Source of the DNA: Artemia franciscana
Lineage: Eukaryota > Arthropoda > Branchiopoda > Anostraca > Artemiidae
DNA: 64,000 nt
NCBI RefSeq assembly: GCF_032884065.1
Contig: NC_088871.1
Coordinates: 19,116,944-19,180,943 of the forward strand
Reading direction: 5' to 3'
Shown: piece by piece, positions 1 to 11,990 of the stretch
Numbering within the stretch: the first letter of the stretch is position 1
Layout: each line of letters starts with the position of its first letter
Translations under genes and position numbers: made by a program
The notes under the pieces: generated by a model
Database searches by the model: none
What the model was told of the DNA's origin: nothing
The model's input: the letters and a program-made list of their open reading frames with translations, nothing else

Positions 1-821
1 ATTGTCACAGCCGCATCATCTGCAAAAATTACTGCTAAGCTATTATCTTGGTGTAAACACCTTGGAAGGTCAATTATATAAATAAAAAATAGTAATGGGC
101 CCAATATTGATCCCTGGGGGATTCCAATATCATCAATAACGATATGGCTGGACAGAGGCCCATTTATTTCTACCTGGATTTTTCGACCAGGCAGATAAGA
201 TTTTATTAAATCTTGGCCTTTACCTCTAATTCCTGTATTATTAATTTTCTCCGTCAAGATTACATGGTTTAGCCTATCAAATGCCTTTTTTATATAATAA
301 AACAGAGCAGACACATGATTAGCATCATTTGGTGAATCATTAATCTCAAAGATTAGCGCAGCAATAGCTTGTTTATTGGAATGGCCCGATCAGAATCCAA
401 ACTGATTTTTAGTAAATAAATTCCTTTTATTTAATAATAATTTTATCTAGTTTGAATAATTTTATCTGTTTTTTGAATAATTTTATCTAGAACCTTATAT
501 ATTGGAAAAAAGAATAGATATTGAGCGATAGTTGCCTACATCTGTCTGATTACCTTTCTTATGAATTGGAATAACTCGTGCATACTTCCATACTTCTTGA
601 AAGATCCCTGATGATATAGATGCGTTTAAAATATGAAGCAACAGGACATGGATTACACAAGCAAGTTCTTTCAGAATATTTGTGGAGAGCCCATCTAGAC
701 CTAAACACTTCGTAACTATTTTTCCTTCTCCTTGTCTTCTCCTGCATGGTAAGACATTTAGAAGGACTAAATTAATGACCAGGGTCTTTTTTTCACCTAC
801 TTGGATGATGATCTTCGACAT
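1..821 (-). pseudogene. Non-LTR retrotransposon reverse transcriptase relic, cut by window edge
   Basis: Reading the minus strand, 821-495 gives an RT finger/palm stretch with GLDGLSTNILKEL, then IPIHKKGNQTDVGNYR, the usual start of LINE RT domains. A frame change follows, and about 415-1 continues with NQFGF*SGHSNKQA (one stop), KAFDRLNH, GIPQGSILGPLLF and the catalytic box as FADDAAV. The order matches an APE-type LINE RT, in which the FADD aspartates bind the metal for target-primed reverse transcription. Between the two frames, about 430-490 holds a short sequence built on GAATAATTTTATCT repeated about three times, which probably caused the break. The C-terminal part lies beyond base 1. 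The clade (jockey/CR1-like) is inferred from motif style only. It is not functional. Confidence 0.85.
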
Positions 822-1286
822 TATTTTGAATATAAGAATTCAGGACTTATTCCAATCAAGACAATAGATATTGGAAAGATTGATAGTAGTAAAGTATCAA
901 TAAACTAATACTAATAATAAAGATTGGATGCTAAATCTTATTGTAGATTTGTATTGGACTCCCGTTGTATCATTTAAGCATGTTAGCTTTATCCTTGACT
1001 CGTTCTGGTTTATTATTAGGTCTAATTTCGGAGTAATATGTAAAAACACTAAATTGGCTAACATGTTTGGAGCTCTCTAGATGTCAATATACATTTGTAA
1101 ACACAGGTCCGACTGGAGGAGAGGAGGAGAATATAAGAGGGGCCTCATTTCGAAAATCTAAATCCTCAAAATATCGTCTTCAGCCGAAAGTAAGCTCCGA
1201 ATCAATCTTGTGATTGACTTGTCAAATTTACCCTGCTGCTGGATTCATAGATAGTTTTCATAGAAAGTTTTTTTTATAAATATTGG
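822..1286. other. Intergenic, no gene seen
   Basis: AT-rich sequence without a supported reading frame. The first bases may be the decayed upstream part of the LINE relic. Confidence 0.5.
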
Positions 1287-1372
1287 AGAGTTGAGGGGGC
1301 GGTAGCCCCTTACATAGAATACTTTCATCAGTTCGTTTTAAGTTTCAACATTGTTATTTGTTTTCGCTTGAA
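1287..1372. repeat. Small fragment of the hairpin element family
   Basis: The stretch GAGGGGGCGGTAGCCCC followed by CAGTTCGTTTTAAGTTTCAA matches one arm of the terminal hairpin of the 1.7-kb elements elsewhere in the window. Only one arm is present, so this is a decayed remnant. Confidence 0.5.
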
Positions 1373-1958
1373 ACAATACCTTTTTTTTTCTGTTTAAGCA
1401 TGCTTAGAACGATCATAAAATACTATGAATGAATGACCAAAAGAAGCCTAAAATGAAGAAAAGTCCAAGAAACAATGAATTCAAGTTTAGAATAATAGGA
1501 AGCACCACAAAAAATTGGCTATAACCACCTCCTCCTCCTCAGATTGGTGCCTCATAGCCACTTTGCTGAAAGCAAAACATTTTTTACTATTTCATCTAAC
1601 GCCCAGCAACGTTCGTCTCATATTAGTATTAATGACTTCAAAAACCCCTCAAGGATTACCTTTGGGGAAGATCAAGAACCGTGTGTGAAATGTTGACATC
1701 AGTTACATATAAGGTAAAATAAAAGAGGAAAGTCTAGTGGAAGAATTGGAGATGAATTAATGATGCTGCATATAGTCGTGCTTGCACAGGATCTCGCAGA
1801 AAAATTAAATTAGACAGGATCTCTATATCAAATTAAAATCTATTCAGAAAGATACGAAATTAATGATCTTATGGGGTTATCTGGGGTTATCCACAAGCTG
1901 TCTCCAACCTTTAGGGCTCTTGTCGATCTTTCATTTTTTTTTATTCTTAAGACAGAAA

Positions 1959-1960
<2 letters not shown>
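1373..1960. other. Intergenic, no gene seen
   Basis: No coding signal on either strand and no recognised repeat. Confidence 0.5.

Positions 1961-2052
<92 letters not shown>
1961..2052. repeat. (AT)n microsatellite
   Basis: About 46 uninterrupted AT units. Reading frames through it encode only alternating Tyr-Ile and are not genes. Confidence 0.98.
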
Positions 2053-2054
<2 letters not shown>

Positions 2055-2318
2055 CATTTTCATGCAACCTTTAGCATAGCTGTTTGTTTGTCACAAACTG
2101 TTGGGTTACGACTGATCTTATAATTTAAAGCATGTAAAAGGTGTTCTTTAACATCTCAATTGGGGTCCAAACAGTACATTTGGCCATATTGAATATGGTT
2201 CAAAATCACCTTCAGGGGTTTGTGATGCGTGTGCCGCTAAATTCATTTCGTAATAAATTTATCCACCTATTTTGAAACTGAAAACATTACGACTATTTTC
2301 GGTAATTGCTTACATTGA

Positions 2319-4131
<1,813 letters not shown>

Positions 4132-5421
4132 TGAAGCTAAAACAAAACATGAGTTCCTTTTCCGTATTTGTCTGTGAAGGTCTTTAGAGAAAAAATCATG
4201 TCCTATAACAGGCCAAACAATTCATTTGGAAATTATTGATGCAGAAATGCAGTTTGACTAAGCAGGCAGCAGCCCCCAAATAAATCATCTTTTTTGGCTA
4301 TATTTCTGTGGGATAATGAAGAACTCCTCAACGAATACACATTATTTACAATGACTCGTAAATAAAACTTTCGTAGTTTAAGGCATTTTTGTAGGTTTTT
4401 TTTTTTTTTTTTTTTTTTTGTATCGACGATAAGAAGTGAAGCCAGTTAAATCCTAATAAAATCTACCAAAAAATGATGAGAATAAAATACTTTAAAAACA
4501 AATTTGGGTTATATATTTGCACATATACCTCTTTGGCCATTTTTTGAATTGAGGTAATTTATTTATGTTGTATTATGTTATGCTGTCATGTTATTTATGT
4601 TGCTATGTTTTTTTCTTGTTTTGTGTGTTTACTCCACAGTTTTATGTATTTTGTGGGTTATAAATAAATTATTAGGGGGTGGTGGTGGTGGTGGTCTCCA
4701 ACTACTCCCCCCCCCCCAGTATGCAATTATATAGTCAAAGTTATACAAGTTCAACGTATTATGTTTCCCGTCACTTGTTTTCCAAGCGTCAGCTAATTAT
4801 TTCTTAATACAGACAATATAAAACCAGTTTGTTCTCGAGTGGGTATCGTTATGCACACAAGTATCTTTTTCTTCTGCGCTTTCCTTTTTGACTCGTTCTA
4901 ATTCTCGTTCTTTTTTTAACAGCATAGTTCTTTGTTCTTCACTGTCATTCTTGACACTCTTGATACTTAATCTAGCGTGTCTGCTACCCCTATAATTCTT
5001 TGTTCTTTAATTTCATCTTTGACAAGTTCTGATTCCTGTTGTTGCTTGTAATTCTCGCTGCTGAATATCTTCTAACTGCATGTTTATTTGTTCTCAAGGT
5101 TGTATACCTTCTAGCCACACATTTATCTGTTTTTCATTTACATTTTGATTGGTTCTGATCCTCATTGTCATATGTCTTGTGACCGCATATTTTATTTGCT
5201 CTTCAGTTTCGTTTTTGAGTTGTTGTGGTCACCGATGACATTTATTTTTTAACTGCTTATTTGTTTTTACTTCAATTTCTTTTTTGACTTATTCTGATAT
5301 TCAATTTCGCTAATGTTTGAACCACACGCCTCTTTGATCTTTATTTTCGTTTATCATTCCTTTATATATTTTTCAGAGCCTTTTGCCTTAGTTGCTTGGA
5401 TTTGTCTGGTCGCTTTTTATT
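4132..5421. other. Intergenic with low-complexity tracts and a degenerate tandem repeat
   Basis: Contains a poly-T run near 4399, a GGT repeat near 4678 and a C-run near 4707. From about 4860 to 5421 a loose period of roughly 110 bp recurs, built on TTTTGACTCGTTCTGATT-like and GCATRTTTATTTGTTCTTCA-like blocks. Read on the minus strand it gives repeated Lys/Asn/Glu/Arg-rich peptides with stops. It continues on the far side of the hAT insertion to about 7300. It may be a decayed repeat-protein gene or a minisatellite; I cannot tell which. Confidence 0.4.
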
Positions 5422-5429
5422 GTCTAGAC
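5422..5429. repeat. hAT target-site duplication, left copy
   Basis: GTCTAGAC directly before the element end CAGGGCTTCTT. The identical 8-mer follows the other end at 7209-7216. Eight-base duplications are the hAT hallmark. Confidence 0.93.
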
Positions 5430-7208
5430 CAGGGCTTCTTAAACTATGAGTCGCGACCCCATTTGGGGTCACATAGCAAAATTATGGGGGGGGGAGTGAT
5501 AAAAATACAATTTAACAAAAAATATTTTTTTTACTTGTAAAATTATTGTTATAAAGAAATATAACAATCATCGTAGATAAATATATCATAAAATATTCTG
5601 GTTCGGAAAGACTGTTTATACCAGCATTCTATTCCAATCATTATAATATCTTGTATAAATTTAGTATGAATCAGAAGATGTTATAGAAATTTATAAGAAA
5701 TGTAGATTTATTTTGTCAATCTCTTAAAACCGAAATAATCCTGATAAATATTATCAAGAAAATTTCTAAGTGTTATTTCGAAGAAACTATATAAACATTT
5801 CGTGTTATTTTCATTTAGTCATTGTAGTATTGTGAACGAAATGCATGTTATTCCGAATTAGTCAGGTTAACCCTTTCGCGACCGACGGGACCTTAAAGTC
5901 CCGGCATGTAAAAATTCTTTGGGCGCTTCTTAATTGATTGATAGCATCAGAATTGAACGATGTGCTTCAGGATGCTGTTAAGATCACACGTTTTATTAAG
6001 AGCCATGCCCTTAACAGTCGCTTATTTTCAAATCTCTGTAAGGATACGGATTCCAGCTACACAACTTTGTTATTAAATACAGAAGTAAGATGGCAGTCAA
6101 GAGGTCAAAGTTTAAAAAGATTTTTGTTATTAAAGGACGAGATCGAAATATTTTTAACTGAACAAAAATGTGAATTTGCCCCTTTTTTTTTAAATGATGA
6201 CTTGTGGCTATCCAAGCTGTGTTATTTGTCAGAGATGTTTGCGAACTTAAACGATCTTAACTTGTCTCTTCAAGGAAAAAATTGCGATGTATTTACTTCA
6301 AACGATAAAATTGAAAGTTTGATTATTGATCAGCATTTGGAAAAGTAGGACGAAAAAAATTCGTTCGAAGTCTTTTCCAGTGTCGAGAATTTTGTAATTG
6401 AGAAAATTTATCGTAAAACTTTTATTGCAAAAACTATTGTAGATCACTTAAAAGAGCTAGAAAAACAGTTCCGGACATATTTTATATTAAATATTGATTT
6501 ACAATAAATAGTTTGAATTCAAAAGCCGTTTTGGATTGGCTAAAGTGAGATTGATCATCTGCCACTTAAAGCTCAAGAGGAATTTGCTGAGCTTTCTTGT
6601 GACTCAAACTTAAAACTACAATTCCTATAAAAAGCCGTTGACTGAATTCTGGATCAGAACTAGTACTGAATATCCCACAATCGCCGATATGGCGTAAAAT
6701 GTACTTCTGCCATTCAACACCATATATTTATGTGAAGTTACTTTCTCAGCTTTAACACACATTAAATCCCAATATCGTTCAGCGATAAAAAATGTTGAAG
6801 AGGTTTTACGTCCAGCAGTTTCAAACATTACACCAAGATTTGATTTGTTATGCAATAAAAAACAGGCACATCCATCTCATTCAATTTTTAACGTAAACTT
6901 TAATTTAATATTTACCACGCAACTACTTGGATATATTCGAGAGAATTAAGACGGTCAGAATCCACTTTTGTTTTTGAAACTATAATAAAAACATTTCTAT
7001 AAAATTTTGCGCAAATTTTAATTTTAGATTTTTATATGTTTCAAAACGAATTCTAAATTTATATATTTTCATATGCATATGCATATTGTTACCTAATAAA
7101 TGTATCGTCAAAAAATATTAATTTATTTTTCTTTTATATTTGTTGGGGTCGTTAAGAAACTCGCAATCATAAATGGGGTCTGGAATTATAAAAGTTTAAG
7201 AAGCCCTG
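5430..7208 (+). mobile_element. hAT DNA transposon, internally deleted, with intact ends
   Basis: 1779-bp element bounded by perfect 16-bp terminal inverted repeats: CAGGGCTTCTTAAACT at 5430-5445 and AGTTTAAGAAGCCCTG at 7193-7208. GTCTAGAC is duplicated on both sides. The left end continues with GTCGCGACCCC and GGGGTC, a subterminal arrangement common in hAT elements. The right end has GGGGTCTGG and GACCCC-type motifs in the complement. Inside is only the C-terminal part of a ZBED/SCAND3-type transposase (about 5938-6890). The N-terminal BED finger and first catalytic part are replaced by about 500 bp of non-coding sequence, so this copy would need transposase supplied in trans. It sits inside the degenerate repeat tract of 4860-7300. 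Confidence 0.93.
5938..6890 (+). pseudogene. hAT transposase C-terminal relic (ZBED5/SCAND3-like)
   Basis: The frame from 5938 reads ASELNDVLQDAVKITRFIKS, then ALNSRLFSNLCKD, NTEVRWQSRG, RFLLLKDEIEIFL and WLSKLCYLSEMFANLNDLNL. This is the characteristic middle of ZBED/SCAND3-type hAT transposases, which normally exceed 600 residues. A stop at 6346-6348 ends the long frame. Coding similarity then continues through stops and frame changes to about 6880, where the pieces IFM.SYFL, INTH.IPISF and NITPRFDLLCNKK-like residues recall the hAT dimerisation region. No valid start exists: the preceding family-typical histidine-rich segment is missing. In the family this protein cuts and joins transposon ends in the nucleus. 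Here it is dead through N-terminal deletion and stops. Confidence 0.88.
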
Positions 7209-7216
7209 GTCTAGAC
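7209..7216. repeat. hAT target-site duplication, right copy
   Basis: GTCTAGAC, identical to 5422-5429, directly after the terminal ...AAGCCCTG. Confidence 0.93.
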
Positions 7217-8391
7217 TGTTCATTATCACCCGTTTGTATATTTACATCTCTCAGGTCGTTCTCTTGATATTGTCTCATTTGATGGTCCAGTTTGTTAAAT
7301 TTTAACTTACGGTTTTGTCCTCTTTTATTTTTTTTCTACTCATTTTGTGCTTACGTCAATTTACGTTTGCGTCCCCTAGATAATAAACTGCTGAAAATGC
7401 CTATTGAAATTTAAATCAATGAATATGGGCACGTGAATGTACACATTTTTAAATTTTGCTCTGCAAGTGTTTCTAAAACGGTCTTGAAATATGTTTTCTT
7501 TTGCCGTCACTTTCAATCAACATGATTTCTAAGCTGTTTAGTCTATCTTGATTTACTGTTGATATCACATAGTTTTCTTTTTATTGGTTTTAGCCTTGAA
7601 AATGATTTCTCTCCAGAAAAAGCGCTTACTGGAATTGTTATGAACATTTTACAATTTCAAAAAGTAATTGTCTATTTTGATGGCGGCGGGGGGCCCAATC
7701 GTTCCAATCACCCTTTATCCAGCCCTGATTACTTAGGTTATTTTACTATTAGGCTATTTTATTTTAGCTGAAGTTTTGAGGACTCAAACAAAAAATCTTA
7801 TTAATGACTAAAACAATTTGCAGTTCTTCCGATTTCAGCCTTGATTTCCTAACTTTATTTTTTTCATTTTACCAAACATTTTTATATTGTCCATATAAAT
7901 TGTATTTTCCTATATTTCTCCACTCCATCAGTACTTGAACTTGAACTTGATCAGAACTTGGACTTGAACTTGAACAAAACCAAAGGATCTCCTCTTTACG
8001 CAATGTAAGCCTGCCTCTGACACTAACTGTTATATCATACTTTTGCAGATCAGGGAAGCAGATACTTTAGCAGATTTTTGCAGAATACTTTTGTAGATCA
8101 ATCTGTTAACCAAAAAACTCTTCCCAGTTTGACACAATTTCTCAATGCACACAGTAAGGGCATTCTCAAACATGAAATAATTCTTGGAGAATTTGAAGCG
8201 TAATATTCAAAAACAGATAATGAAGCAAAGCATGTTGACTAGTTTTGGTAGAAATCAAGTAAAGGTAGTTTTAGAGGTCCAGTAGAATAGTTAAGTTAAC
8301 AGAATAGAACTTCCGTGAATGAATTTAAAGCCTAAATTATGCCCCAAGAAGTATTTTTAAGCTCTTATCTCTGCTCTTTTCTTATTTTCAA
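7217..8391. other. Intergenic with a short hexamer repeat
   Basis: No supported gene. The first part continues the degenerate repeat cut by the hAT. A GAACTT-type hexamer repeat lies at 7933-7975. A G-run followed by GGGCCC is near 7685. Confidence 0.5.
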
Positions 8392-8423
8392 CTAGCTGTT
8401 GTTTCAACTACCAACACCTAGTT

Positions 8424-8445
8424 GGTGGGGCGCTTCGCGCCCACC
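8424..8445 (-). terminator. Helitron 3' terminal hairpin
   Basis: GC-rich near-palindrome GGTGGGGCGCTTCGCGCCCACC ahead of the CTAG terminus on the minus strand. In Helitrons such a hairpin marks the end of the rolling-circle transfer; it is not a transcription terminator. Confidence 0.8.
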
Positions 8446-8551
8446 AAGCCCCCCCGCGCGCGTAAGTCGTTACGCGTCATATTAGCTACGCGCCATTGTA
8501 GTTGTGTCCCTGTGTCCCACCTGTGAATATAGATAGATTTATATATGTGTT

Positions 8552-8790
8552 TCAAACTACGTAGAAATTGCGAATATACAACATTTTTGGCTTTCCCACT
8601 ACTGGGAGCTTTCCGTTTCCAATTGCCAGCAATTGATCTGAAAATGTTTGACCAGAGTCATCGTTTTGCAATCGGACACGCATATTTGTAGTTAATTTTA
8701 ATATTTTTACGTGTGCCCATAAATTAGAATTTTTCAGGCAAGCATTCATTTCGTTTGCAGGAGTTAAACTACGTAAAAATTGCGAATATA
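8552..8790 (-). pseudogene. Duplicated Helitron helicase fragment in the 3' region
   Basis: The minus frame reads NACLKNSNLWAHVKILKLT, then NMRVRLQNDDSGQTFSDQLL and AIGNGKLPV. This is the same helicase segment that opens the larger fragment at 9760, but with about 25 extra upstream residues that the main copy has lost. It is joined to VGKPKMLYIRNFYVV, the tail sequence of the element. The tail block TTGCGAATATACAACAT occurs at about 8568, 8779 and 8958. The 3' half of this Helitron therefore carries tandem, rearranged copies of its own coding end. Confidence 0.8.
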
Positions 8791-8917
8791 CAACATTCTT
8801 GGCTTTCCCATTGTCTGTGCATATACAAAGCCGTATGTACTAATAATGACGTCATATGCAAACGCTCTTTTTACAAACAAACAAACATGCATACACACAA
8901 CTCGTTTTTATATAGAT

Positions 8918-8938
8918 AAATAGATAGATAGATACAAT
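8918..8938. repeat. GATA microsatellite in the Helitron 3' region
   Basis: Short run of GATA/TAGA units between the coding end and the duplicated tail. Confidence 0.85.
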
Positions 8939-8943
8939 ACAAA

Positions 8944-9760
8944 TTAACTGCGTAAAACTTGCGAATATACAACATTCTTCGCTGTCCAATTGTCGCTGCA
9001 TATAAATAGATTGTCAGGTTTACCGACCCTCGAACATGCAACGTACAATTGTCCATGGGAAAAACAATCAGTATTAAGATCTATACCACATTTTTCTAAT
9101 GATTGACCTTGAGCTTTGTTAATGGTGATTGCAAATGCTAATCGAATTGGGAATTGCAATCTTTTAAATTGAAAAGGCAGATCCGTTGGAATCATGGGAA
9201 TGCGAGGAATAAGAACAGCCTCACCCTCAAAAGGCCCTGTCAAGATTGTAGCCTCTATTAGGTTTTCCATTGTTTTTTTTTACGGCAAGTCGCGTGCCAT
9301 TGCAAAGCTTTGGTGGGTTGATATTTCTTAAAAGTATTATTGGTACGCCTATTTTTAGTTGTAGCACGTGTGGTGGAAACCCTGAAAGATCTATGGAATT
9401 TAAAAATTCAGATGGATAATTAACCGCTTCATTTGGTTCCAAAACTGTGTCGACTGACTTGTAAAGGACTGCCTGGTCTCGAATCTTGGTCAAAACAATA
9501 TTGTTGATTTCGTGGACGTCTATATTTTTGGGTGCGAGAATCGCTCTTTCACTTAGCCATTTATTATTTTTATAATTTTTTAGAATATTCGGAAATACTT
9601 TTTCAATCAATTCATTTTTTGACGTCACTAAATTACAGAAATCAGCAGGTAGTTGTATACGTCCTGAAATTGAGTCTACTGGGAGCTTTCCGTTTCCAAT
9701 TGCCAGCAATTGATCTGAAAATGTTTGACCAGAGTCATCGTTTTGCAATCGGACACGCAT
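8944..9760 (-). pseudogene. Helitron helicase (PIF1-like) C-terminal fragment, frameshifted
   Basis: Two minus frames make one fragment. 9760-9276 reads MRVRLQNDDSGQ, then RAILAPKNIDVHEINNIVL and FPPHVLQLKIGVPIILLRNI, LCNGTRL. 9270-8944 reads LQFPIRLAFAITINKAQGQS, then LEKCGIDL and GQLYVACSRVGKPDNLFI, ending VVYSQVLRS. AFAITINKAQGQ and VACSRVG are the last superfamily-1 helicase motifs of PIF1-like Helitron proteins, which unwind DNA during rolling-circle transfer. The break lies in a run of nine T at about 9272-9280, a slippage frameshift. The Walker A and B motifs and the Rep nuclease with its catalytic tyrosines are missing. Confidence 0.92.
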
Positions 9761-9766
9761 ATTTGC

Positions 9767-10041
9767 TGCTGTTTTTGTGATTCCTCGGCACGCCTTCTTT
9801 TTTCACTTTCTCTTTTAGCAGCAAGTCTGCTTTCGCGTTGCTCTGGTAGTTCCTCGGCACGCTTTCTGTTCTTTCTTTCTCTATCAGCCTCAAGCCTGTT
9901 TTCTTGCTGTTCTTTTGATTCCTTGGCACGCTTTCTTTTCTGACTTTCTCTATCAGCAGCAAGTTTTTTGGCATAGACTCTTTGAGCATCTTCATCGGCT
10001 TTTGCCATTGTAAGTTCATCAGTCATTTCAAACTTAAACAT
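9767..10041 (-). pseudogene. Helitron N-terminal charged repeat segment
   Basis: Begins MFKFEMTDELTMAKADED and continues with three roughly 24-residue repeats of the type KRAEELPEQRESRLAAKRES, predicted to be highly charged and helical. Such repeats are common at the N-terminus of arthropod Helitron proteins. At about 9767 the frame runs straight into the late helicase segment (MRVRLQ...), so roughly a thousand residues of Rep/helicase are missing between them. The ATG at 10041 follows a short leader after the element 5' end, as expected for the first reading frame. Confidence 0.82.
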
Positions 10042-10204
10042 AAATAGATTTCTACGTGAACATATATGTCTTAAATATCTTTAATGACGTCACCGTCATA
10101 GCAAAAATGACGACAACTAACTTCATGACGTCAGTCGACACAGAAACATGACGTCACCTGACAGACAGACACACAGACAGACAACTTATTTTTATATATA
10201 TAGA

Positions 10205-11014
10205 GGTATAGAAAAGTACATGCGAAGGCTGAAGACACAATTCCAAACGTCTGAGTAGGATTTTAAATAATCTTTTTACCAATTTTAAAATTGTTTTATC
10301 AAATTTGATAGAATGAACTTAATTATCATTGAGTTTTTTTTCTATTTAGAACACGTTTTTATAAATTTTTGAAACTTGTATAACGGGGTTTAGTGCGGTA
10401 GATTTATTTCCGAAAATTCACCTTTATATATTGTTCCCCCTTTTAATGTTTATTAATAGTCAGTGCCCTTTGGAGGAAAAAGTATGAATATGATACTTCA
10501 ACACAATTTGCACTTTACTAAAACTAAACTTTGTAAATGTTTTAACTTTTCTAACTTTGGTAAATCGAAAATTATTGAAAATTTAAGGAATAAATATTAG
10601 TATATGTATTTTTTGTATTTTATCATCATTTGTATTCATTTGCATTTTTTCCAGTAAAGTAAAAATTATGTTCTGGTCTTGAAAAGGCATTTACGTTGTC
10701 AGCCATAGTCATGTTACTTTCTGCTTGTTTTGAACTTGATTCGGTTGCTGTGGTGAGTATCAGGATTTGACAGGATTACCTCCTCCCTCCCTGTTATATA
10801 GATTAATCGGTAGAACTTCCCAGCGACACAGCAATGGCTCTGGGACAGCACCGTTTCCAATGGTAAAGTAGAGCTCACATAAACTTATATTATGCAAATG
10901 ATCGTCCTAGCTAAAAATGATAGCAAAACATATGAACTTTTGGAGTTTTTAACCCTCAAGGCATGATGAGAGGTTGGAAAAATAAGTGACAACAGTAGGT
11001 GTAGTAGCAGAAAA
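10205..11014. other. Intergenic, no gene seen
   Basis: AT-rich. The only structure noted is ATTATGTTCTGGTCTTGAAA at about 10666, which recurs inverted at about 11597-11619. Confidence 0.5.
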
Positions 11015-11123
11015 ATTAACAGTAGTAGCCTTAGCTTTAAAGCTAAGTAGCCTTACTACTGCTAGTATTAATGCTACTTCTACTGCTACTACTGCCATTA
11101 AAGCTAAGGCTACTACTGTTAAT
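11015..11123. repeat. Perfect 26-bp inverted repeat with nested palindrome
   Basis: 11015-11040 is the exact reverse complement of 11098-11123 (arms contain AGTAGTAGCCTTAGCTTTAA). Inside lies the 18-bp palindrome CTTAGCTTTAAAGCTAAG at 11030-11047. The loop is TACTGC-rich. This could fold as a cruciform. Confidence 0.9.
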
Positions 11124-11334
11124 CCCGCTGTTACTACACATTATACATCTTCTTAGAACGTAAGTTCTAAGAAGAGCATAAAGTTATGATATTAGGTTTT
11201 ATTTTTCTCGTCAATTTGAGGAGATATATAATTAAATTAAACAATTCTTTTTGTGTCAGGATTATTTATTGGTAAAAAAGCTCTCTGACATACGAATAGC
11301 TAGCCAAGCAAAAACCTGTAAAGCTATAAAGCAT

Positions 11335-11470
11335 TCCAATATAAATAAAAAAGGGACAGAAACTTAACTTAAAAAAGCTTTTTCCAGAAAACAAGTTTTT
11401 TGTAGAGAAAAGAAAGAGCTCCATTAAACCAAAATTGAGCAGAAATAAAGTCAAATAATCTTCCAAGTGT
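11335..11470 (-). repeat. Dispersed repeat, inverted copy
   Basis: The minus strand carries GATTATTTGACTTTATTTCT, then GGTTTAATGGAGCTCTTTCT and TTTTCTGGAAAAAG. The same block occurs on the plus strand at about 11640-11790 and 56315-56420. Confidence 0.65.
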
Positions 11471-11952
11471 AAAACTACCCAAAATCACCATCAATAAACA
11501 AATGAAACTCAAAACGAACAGATATTAGAATAAATAACTGAGTAAAGCTCGAAGCAAGCAAAATATACCAAGAGTAGTGCTGACGACCCCAATATCTTCT
11601 CAAGACCAGAACATAATCAGTTTTTATAGTTTTACGCCTGGTAGACTATTTCATTCTATCTTTGTTCATTTTTGGTTTAATGGAGTTCCTTATTTTTCCT
11701 TGAAAAACTAATTTTGTGGAAAAAGTTTTTTTTTAATTAATCTCTGTTCATTTTATTTTTACATTTTACGTTAATATTTTACATATCTTAAAAAGAGCAC
11801 TAGAAAATTTTATTTCCAATCAAATTAGCTAATTTAAAATATCAATAATATTACTAGTTATGATAAAGCAGCGCTGCCTATGACATTGTTTATGTACCCT
11901 TTTAATACCTGCATGCATATAGTTTTTTCGTTTAATTGAAATTCCCCCTAAA
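11471..11952 (+). repeat. Dispersed repeat, direct copy, and flanking AT-rich DNA
   Basis: Between about 11640 and 11790 lie GGTTTAATGGAGTTCCTTAT and TTTTGTGGAAAAAG followed by T-rich sequence and AATTAATC. It is the plus-strand partner of 11335-11470, so the two form a spaced inverted pair. The rest is unannotated AT-rich DNA. Confidence 0.55.
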
Positions 11953-11953
11953 C

Positions 11954-11990
11954 AGTGCCGCCATTTGAGGAGGATAGAAGGGGGTCATGC
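11954..11990 (+). repeat. Possible hAT terminal inverted repeat
   Basis: CAGTGCCGCCATTTGAGGAG has the CAGTG start usual for this kind of hAT element. It lies about 470 bp upstream of a ZMYM1-like hAT transposase relic on the same strand. I found no matching right end, so the call is tentative. Confidence 0.4.

Larger units (their letters stand above)
8392..10204 (-). mobile_element. Helitron, minus strand, with large internal deletion
   Basis: Rolling-circle transposon. On the minus strand the 5' end begins TCTATATATATAAAAATAAG at 10204, followed by repeated GTCTGT and TGACGTCA motifs, typical of arthropod Helitrons. Coding remnants follow: an Arg/Glu-rich N-terminal segment, then the C-terminal helicase part. 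Near the 3' end is a GC-rich hairpin, GGTGGGCGCGAAGCGCCCCACC (complement of 8424-8445), then CAGCTAG at 8392-8398, agreeing with the CTRR terminus rule and with the Helitron fragment at 38592. Most of the Rep and helicase coding region between the two coding remnants is absent. The hairpin-to-CTAG distance is longer than usual: another CTAG lies directly after the hairpin at 8418-8421 and may be the true end. Confidence 0.9.

Noticed and set aside
1840..2123. Open frames of alternating Tyr-Ile over the (AT)n run (also at 3560-3816 and 62605-62927)
   Set aside because: They are translations of a dinucleotide repeat on both strands and carry no coding signal.
9725..9943. Ser/Leu-rich plus-strand frame
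   Set aside because: It is the antisense shadow of the Helitron charged repeat.
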